Assembly: GCA_023525975.1 (NCBI GenBank)
Contig: CM042032.1
Coordinates: forward strand, 15,816,001 to 15,880,000
Reading direction: 5' to 3'
DNA length: 64,000 nt
From: Smallanthus sonchifolius
Taxonomy: Eukaryota; Streptophyta; Magnoliopsida; Asterales; Asteraceae
Each line of letters begins with the position of its first letter. Within the stretch, counting starts at the first letter, position 1. The position numbers and the translations under genes are program-made. Of this stretch, positions 57,661 through 64,000 are shown piece after piece. The notes beneath the pieces are model-generated. The model searched no databases. It was not told the origin of the DNA and saw only the letters and a program-made list of their open reading frames with translations.

Positions 57661-58800
57661 TTGGAGCTATTACACATGGATCTGTTTGGCCCCATAAGTA
57701 TCTGGAGTATTGGAGGTAAGTCGTTCTGTCTGGTTGTAACTGATGATTTCTCACGTTTTTCTTGGGTGCATTTTTTAGGTACTAAAGACGAGACTGCTGA
57801 TATCCTTCAATACTTGATCCTGAGCTTGGAATCTCTTTGTAAGCTGAAAGTTAGAAGGATAAGGAGCGACAACGAAACTGAGTTCAAGAATAATTTGATG
57901 GAGCTTTTCTGTCTCAAGAAAGGAATCTGTCACGAATTCAGCGCACCGTACACGCCTCAGCAGAATGGAGTTGCTGAACGGAAGAACAGAACACTGATTG
58001 AGACTGCAAGGACTATGCTGTCGGATGCAAAGCTTCCTGTCACTTTCTGGGCAGAAGCAGTTAATACAGCGTGTCACGTCTTAAACAGAGTTCTGGTAGT
58101 GAAGAGGTACAACAAGACTTGTTACGAGTTGATCAACAATCGACTTCCCAATCTTGATTACCTAGTTCCTTTCGGTAGTCCTTGCTCCTTGTTGCTACAG
58201 TACAAAGACCGCCAGTCTAAGTTTCATGCAAAAGCGGTGGAAGGCATCTTCTTTGGATACGTTGCCAACTCGCCTTGCAAGAGAGTGTACAACATAGGAA
58301 CTCGTACTGTCGAGGAATGGTTTGAAGTGGATTGTAGTAAACACAGCATTCCACCCGAACCAACAGGTCCAGCTTGGGATTTTGATTATGATGCGCTATT
58401 CAAGTCATTCAATCTTCCTGATATATCTGCAGATGACGCTGCAAATGTCTATGATTTATTGGGTGGCAGGGATGACTCCAGCTTCTCTACTCGTGCTACT
58501 GTACCGATTGTAACTCCTGATTCCAATGCTGCATCTGCATCTGGAACTCATGACAGTGATAACAGTGAAGATGTTCTTGTCGTTGGAGATGACGCTCCAG
58601 CTAATCCAAACACAACTGTAGGAAATGAAGCTCCAGCTGATCCAATTAACATTGAATCTTCTTCCTCTGGAACACAGGAAATGGGGGAGTTAAGCACGAA
58701 TCTTGATCCAGAAATTCAGGAACCAATTGTACCAGAGACGAGAGTGCATAGGAATCATCAAATTGACAATATTATTGGTGACCCTAATGCCGGCGTTTAG
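57661..58800 (+). pseudogene. Element E integrase
   Basis: LLHMDLFGPISIWSIGG and VTDDFSRFSWVHFLGTKDE, second catalytic region RSDNETEFKN (Glu replaces the usual Gly after DN), third region PQQNGVAERKNRTLIETART; all three acidic residues are present. C-terminal EGIFFGYVANSPCKRVYN, then a variable Asp/Ser-rich linker ending with a TAG at 58798 where Gln fits. Confidence 0.93.
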
Positions 58801-60418
58801 ACTCGTCATCGAACCATCACTGAGAACACCAGTCTTTACACAAAGATACTTGACACTGGTGTCATGGAAACATGTCTGCATGCTGCATTCGTGTCCCAGT
58901 TAGAGCCGAAGAATGTGAAGGAGGCTCTCACTGACAACTGCTGGATTGAGGCAATGCAAGATGAATTGTCTCAATTCCAAAAGTTGCACGTGTGTGATTT
59001 GGTTGACTTGCCAAAAGGCTTTCAGCATATGGGTGTTCAAATGCAAGACGGATGATCGTCATGTTGTTGTGAAGAACAAAGTAAGATTGGTTGTTCAGGG
59101 TTTTTATCAGCAAGAGGGCTTGGATTACACGAAAGTATATGCCCCAGTTGCTAGAATTGAAGCCATTCGACTGTTCTTGGCTTATGCCACATATGTCGGC
59201 TTCAAGGTCTATCAACTTGATGTGAAGAGTGCTTTCCTTTATGGTAAAGTTCATGAAGAAGTCTATGTCACTCAGCCTCCCGGTTTTGAAGATCCGCATA
59301 ATATTAATAAAGTGTATAAGCTTGACAAAGCACTTTATGGTCTTCATCAAGCACCGCGGGCATGGTATGAGACATTATCTAAGCATTTACTGTCTAGTGG
59401 TTTCGACCGTGGACAGATTGACTCGACTCTCTTCATTAGGAAAGCAGGAGGTGACATTCTTCTTTTACAAGTATATGTCGACGATATCATTTTTGGGTCT
59501 ACCAATGAAGGGATGTGTTGGGAATTCGAGCAGGTGATGAAGTCCAAATTTGAAATGAGTAATATGGGTGAATTGTCGTTCTTCCTGGGTCTGCAAGTCA
59601 GTCAAAGAGAGGATGGCATTTATCTACATCAAACTAAGTATGTGCAGGACATCTTATCGAAATACAAGATGAATGATAGCAGTACTTATGGAACACCTAT
59701 CCCAGTCAATCATGGTTTGCATCCTGACAAAGATGGAAAGGATGCAGACAGCAGATTGTACCGTGGGATGATCGGATCACTTATGTATCTCGCAGCTTCA
59801 AGACCCGATATAATGTTTGTTGTATGTTTGTGCTCAAGCTTTCAGTCTCAACCAAAGGAGTCACATATGATAGCCGTGAAGAGAATATTCAGATACCTGA
59901 AAGGGAAACCCCGATTAGGTCTTTGGTACTTTAAGCAGCAGTCATTCGACTTCAAAGCCTACACAGATTCAGATTATGGCGGTTGTAACCTTGACAGAAA
60001 GTCAACTTCTGGTGGATGTCAATTCTTAGGAGACAGACTGGTCTCCTGGCAGTGTAAGAAGCAGTCAACGGTTTCTGTCTCAACTTGTGAAGCAGAATAC
60101 ATTGCTGCAGCGAGCAGTTGTTCTCAGATACTGTGGATTCAGCAACAGTTGAGAGACTACGGCTTAAACTTCACTGGAACTCCTCTATTCATTGACAACA
60201 ATGCCACCATGTCCATCACAAATAACCCGGTGAAACATTCCAAAACTAAACATACAGAGATTGGCCATCATTTCATCCATGACTGTGCTGAAAAGCATTT
60301 AATTGAACTTGTAAAAGTTCACACGGATGACAATCTTGCTGACCTTTTCACAAAGGTATTTGATCGATCCCGTTTTGAGCATCTTGTCAACTTGATAGGA
60401 ATGTTCAATCCTGAGTGA
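58801..60418 (+). pseudogene. Element E reverse transcriptase and RNase H
   Basis: WIEAMQDELSQFQKLHV opens RT. A small deletion near 59035 shifts the frame, after which 1.38 kb is intact: [40 protein letters not shown], catalytic YVDDIIFGSTN (about 59475), SRLYRGMIGSLMYLAAS, then RNase H with AYTDSDYGGCNLDRKSTSGG, STCEAEYIAAASSCSQILWI and HHFIHDCAEKHLIELVKVHT. It ends FNPE with TGA at 60416. Confidence 0.95.
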
Positions 60419-61707
60419 AAACTAAGTTTTCTTAACTCAATTCAATTCATGAAAGTTAAATTTTTTAATTCTTTTAAATTTTCTGTATAGTTCTTTTAGT
60501 CTTTAAAATATTTTACAAAAACCAAAAACAAAATAGAAAATGTAGAAAATTTCAAAGTTAACTTGAGAAAAGAGGAAATGATAGTACATCAGAAATGATC
60601 TAAACACCATAGACTGCTCATATGGGAAACGATTGCGTCATGTTTACTTAATTGTTTAAATTATTATGTTTTTAATCTGTTTATTTACAAGTAATTTGAA
60701 TTGTCAATAGGCTGTATGCGTCTTTGAATCACTAGTAGTGTGGAAACTAAATCTAAATTACAACCGTGATTTGAACCCATGTTTGCAAGCGTGTGTGAGT
60801 AAAAGAATAGAAAAGATCATTATCAGATAAAGGATGTTAGATTTTGGTAATATTTTCTTTTGAGATCAGTTTCGGGTTATGTCGTTAGCACAATTAATGC
60901 GGTTCATCTCACTGCCCATACTCACAAGTATGCAAGGAGAGATTGAATCAAGACATGTCTCTACATTAACCGTTGAGCATGTATTCACCCTTGAATCACT
61001 CCTGATTCATTGAAATCAAATCCAGATAAAAGTTGGATCCCCTTACCTGATAATCAAACACCATATCTATTATCCAGAATCATCATCCCGATATTCAAAG
61101 AAGAAAATCACATGAAACCAAGACAAATGAATCACTCGATTTCGAATCTTATGATTCCTGATAATCCTTATGGATTCTGCTTGATTTTTCCTGTGCTAAT
61201 AGATGTAGCTTCATTATGAAAATCTAGAAAATCATTGGGAAAATCTTAGATGCCTTGAGATAGTGCAAGTTAGAATAACATATTAGTGGGGTACACGGTG
61301 TATATCTTATAATTAATACCTTAATACACAAGAACATGATACAAAGATGTGTATAGTTTCAAATCTTATAATATTGTCAACTTGAATTACTTGTTTATGT
61401 GCTTATTACGTATGAATAAAGAGTAATCCATGACATGATCCCATATTCTTTGATATTTATTTTGTATCGTTTTTGTTAAAAGATAGCCTGATATGATCCT
61501 CTGACCGTGTCTTTGATCAAAAAATAGTTGGTGTGAATACTTGTATATATCTATCTAGAAAAGAACAAAAAGATTTTAAGTTTAGGCATTGTTCAAGCTT
61601 AATCAGAAAAAGCCAAAAATATTATTGTATTTGAAACCTCGTGATTGAATAATTTTATCTTGTTCGTTATTTGATCTGAAAATCTTCATAAATCTGAGTT
61701 TCAACTT

Positions 61708-61900
61708 TGCGCACTTAAGGCTTGTGCGTACTTGTCAAGTTCGCACGAAGTAAACCTTGCGCACTGAGCAAGCACGCAAGAGTTAGTCTTGCGCACTTGT
61801 AAATGCGCAAGAGTTAAGTCCTGCGTACTTGTAAGTACGCAAGAGTTAACTCGTGCGCACTTAACAAGTACGCACGACCGATAAGTGAGGGGTATAAAAG
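61708..61900 (+). promoter_or_regulatory. Promoter-like module in E spacer: inverted repeats plus TATA
   Basis: Five copies of the E motif (GTGCGTACTTGTCAAGTTCGC, GCGCACTGAGCAAGCACGC, GCGCACTTGTAAATGCGC, GCGTACTTGTAAGTACGC, GCGCACTTAACAAGTACGC) end at 61874, and TATAAAAG lies at 61893, about 18 bases later. In the LTR the gap from array to TATA is 14 bases. It lies 740 bases before the third-ORF ATG, against 842 bases from LTR TATA to gag ATG. Confidence 0.6.
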
Positions 61901-62412
61901 TGACACTTAGAAAATTCTTTCAGTTTCAAGCTTTCAAACCGATCACCTTCCCTCTGCAAATTTAACTCAAAATCAAGTGTGTCTAAACCATTTTTTTCGT
62001 CCCGTCTATAGTTTCATCATCTCATTGGTGAGAATCTAGGCGATTTCCATCCATTAAATCGTGACATTGGACCGATTCTGACTTAGAAATTTTTAGGTTA
62101 AATCCGAAATATTTTGGCTAAAATTGGGGTTGTTTGGGTAACTTATTGACATTTCTATGTTAATAGGGTTCTTAATCGACTCCATATTCATCCATTTCGT
62201 CCTCGATTCTAGCCGTCGGTGGAATTTTAATCGACAGTGGGATTGGGCGACGTTTTTAAGTCGAAATTTGTCTTGGTTTGGTAGTTACTGGTGTTAATAA
62301 TGGTCCCATAAGTTCGAATCCTCGATTCCGACCTATTGGCGACCTACTTGACCTGGTCTTTGAGCAATCTGTGATTTTCTTAAAAATTCTGAAATTTTTG
62401 CAAAGTGTTGTT

Positions 62413-62502
62413 CTTGCGCACTTAGCAAGTACGCAAGAAGCAATTCCTGCGTACTTGTTAAGTACGCAAGAGGAAAAGCCTGCGCACTTGCTAAGTGCGC
62501 AG
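62413..62502 (+). repeat. Second inverted-repeat cluster before E third ORF
   Basis: Three near-perfect copies: GCGCACTTAGCAAGTACGC, GCGTACTTGTTAAGTACGC and GCGCACTTGCTAAGTGCGC, ending 131 bases before the ATG. Confidence 0.92.
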
Positions 62503-62599
62503 AACCAACACTTAGAAAAATTTTCAAGTTTGAAATTTTTGTTCATAATGTAACTACTATACCGTGTCATGTTTGTTCATCTTCAGTAATATACGTTGT

Positions 62600-62632
62600 T
62601 CTGATTATGTTTTCTGTGTGTTTCTGCAGACT
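62600..62632 (+). promoter_or_regulatory. 3' splice-site-like sequence before E third ORF
   Basis: TTCTGATTATGTTTTCTGTG and TGTTTCTGCAG end at 62629, three bases before the ATG at 62633. CTGAT is a branch-point-like word about 28 bases upstream. Confidence 0.5.
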
Positions 62633-64000
62633 ATGGCTCGGGCAATCACTGATGAGTTCAACTTGTTAGCAAAAACTCAACCTGAGTGGAAAGGGGCAGC
62701 TTTGCAGTACCGGCAGATCATTGACTTTTTGAACCGATAAAAAATAATCTATGCAATCTCAGCTGACCCAACCGTCTCAAGACCTTACTTGGAGCAATTC
62801 TAGGAGACGGCAGAGCACGACTGCACGGCATCCCCTAATGTCATAAGGGCTACCGTTGATGGTCGGGCTATTGCTTTCTCTGAGGATACAATAAGAAGGG
62901 TTCTGCAGTTCGGAGACCTCGCTACCGACCCGACATCCTATCCAGATTACTATGTGGATGGATGTTGGAGGCATAGAATGGGATATGTCGGAGCAAGGGA
63001 CTATGCTTCTTACAAGAAGATGTGGGTTTTGGATCAATGGCGGTATTTTGACCACATCATGATCGTGTGCATCTCGTCCAGAAAAGCGGGGAAAGATGCC
63101 ATGGGTCATGACCTTGCAGCAGCCATGGTGGGCTTGTCTCTTAATAGGGGCTACAACTTCTCTCGCTACATCTTCAAAGCAATCAATGATCAGATTAATG
63201 CAGTAGAGAAGTTTAGGTTCCTATTGTACCCGAGGTTTGTGCAACTTTTGATTGATGATGCATTGCCAAACCTACGTGCTATCGGGGAGAGACTGCAAGT
63301 AAAACGGGTGGACAAGAGAGTATTTGCTCAGTTTCTAAAGCCAGACAGTGTAGATCCTACCCCTGTGCATACTGAACTCTTTGGCCACCTGCTTAATGAA
63401 GCATATGTCGCACCAGAAGATTGGAATTGGTATAGTCCCAATTCGGCACCAGAGATGAGTGATGATTCTGATGAACAACAAGAAGAAGAGAATGAAAGTG
63501 ATGTAGGTGATGACGAAGGTGGTGATGGTGGTGCTGAGGAATCCGATTCAGAAGCAACAGAATCAGACTCTTCTGATTCCGATGACGCACCATCCCAGGC
63601 ACACCCGAGGAGATTGGCACAGGTAACCCTGCCTGCGTCGTCTTCTAAAAGAAAGCGACAAAGCTCGAGCAGCGAATATGAGCCGACCTCTGACTCTGAC
63701 GCTGCTCTACAAAGACAAAGGCAAGAGAGTGCCAACAAGAAGAGGGGCGATAGGCAAGAGGTTGCTATCCCCAGGGTTATAGAGATCCCGACTATGCAGC
63801 AAGTACAAGCTGCGACTGCCAGTCCAGAGTCAGAATCTACCCCATCAGTACAACAACTGTGCAGAAGGAGGAGAAGGCCACTAGTACAAGGTAATGTGGT
63901 AGTCACGGCGGTCACAGAGGAGATTCCTGTGACGGTGACCCTCCCTACTCCAACCGTCCAGGTGACAGTGACTACTCCACTTCTCACGGAGTCAGTCACC
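62633..64000 (+). pseudogene. Element E third ORF, N-terminal part
   Basis: ATG at 62633 (MARAITDEFNLLAKTQPEW), stops at 62738 (TAA) and 62801 (TAG, where Trp is expected), then open to the window edge (about 400 codons). It aligns by eye with the B protein: DTIRRVLQFGD against QVVREVLNFRD, DQWRYFDHIMIVCISS, YNFSRYIFKAIND against FNFSRMIFEALIN, and RFLLYPRFVQLLIDD against KFLMYPRFIQMIINT. After the globular part come an acidic Asp/Glu/Ser region (about 63445-63590), a basic stretch (SSKRKRQSSSSEYE, KKRGDRQE) and a Thr/Val-rich stretch. No membrane span is seen. Confidence 0.85.

Larger units (their letters stand above)
60419..62632 (+). other. Element E spacer between pol and third ORF
   Basis: 2.2 kb without a convincing frame. 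It contains a block shared with the B spacer (about 61080-61310, TTTTTCCTGTGCTAA at 61186 and GTGGGGTACAC at 61286), a motif array plus TATA (61708-61900), a second array (62413-62502) and a splice-site-like sequence before the ORF. The frames at 61010-61219 and 62256-62570 (minus) are accidental. Confidence 0.75.
52781..64000 (+). mobile_element. Element E: Sirevirus-like copia with third ORF, 3' end outside window
   Basis: Begins with a 541-base LTR, primer site, leader, gag, pol, a 2.2-kb spacer and a third ORF still open at 64000. Domain order and the third ORF place it beside element B, but LTR sequence, gag and motif family differ. Damage is light: a few stops and frameshifts, with the reverse transcriptase/RNase H frame open for 490 codons. 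The target site is GTCGG at 52776-52780; its partner would be past the window. Confidence 0.93.

Noticed and set aside
63328..63999. 223-codon minus-strand Ser/Cys-rich frame
   Set aside because: It is a shadow of the acidic, repetitive third ORF on the plus strand, where the homology to element B lies.

Overview
This window is a stretch of plant nuclear DNA made almost entirely of nested LTR retrotransposons. I found no convincing host gene, tRNA gene, rRNA gene or CRISPR array. The host is a eudicot and most likely a member of the daisy family (Asteraceae). That rests on recalled resemblance of the protein encoded downstream of the copia pol genes to an uncharacterised protein common in Asteraceae copia elements, and on the overall element mix. 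No database search was possible. Every polyprotein is broken, mostly by Gln, Arg or Trp codons changed to stop codons by C-to-T or G-to-A transitions, so all coding regions are pseudogenes.

Layout from left to right. 1-2367 is the 3' part of a long LTR of a plus-strand gypsy-type element (element H). It lies inside the left LTR of a minus-strand chromovirus (element F). F is scattered over 2368-2739, 13362-13704, 17359-19121 and 45500-50154. The left LTR of F also holds a second minus-strand chromovirus (element G, 2740-13361) and a small chimeric copia derivative (element A, 13705-17358). The reverse transcriptase region of F is split by a large Sirevirus-like copia element (element B, 19122-45499). 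B in turn carries three later insertions: a Tekay-like chromovirus with 3.1-kb LTRs (element C, 22530-34934, target duplication TTTAC on both sides), a solo LTR of the E family (35388-35901), and a three-LTR Cassandra-type TRIM carrying 5S rRNA-like sequence (element D, 39254-40290, target duplication TTAAC on both sides). To the right of F lie the integrase tail of an Athila/Tat-type gypsy element (about 50650-51060) and an unresolved repeat-rich block (51061-52780). A second Sirevirus-like copia element (element E) starts at 52781 and runs off the right edge.

How the parts work together. Elements B and E share one plan: LTR, primer binding site, leader, gag with zinc knuckles, pol (protease, integrase, reverse transcriptase, RNase H), a noncoding spacer of about 1.9-2.2 kb, then a large third reading frame of the 'env-like' position. 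The third protein has no membrane segment that I can see. It has two globular regions joined by acidic, basic and coiled-coil stretches.

The most interesting signal is noncoding. Each family has its own short inverted-repeat motif: TTTCGATCGAAA in A and B, and GCGTACTTAGCAAGTACGC in E. A third such motif, GGCACGGTCGTGCC, is in H, and G has a fourth kind. In B and E the motif is clustered in four places: upstream of the LTR TATA box, in the leader just before the gag ATG, upstream of a second TATA-like site in the pol/third-ORF spacer, and just before the third ORF. The spacer therefore copies the layout of the LTR-leader unit and looks like an internal promoter for the third gene. Both third ORFs also start 2-3 bases after a good 3' splice-site-like sequence.
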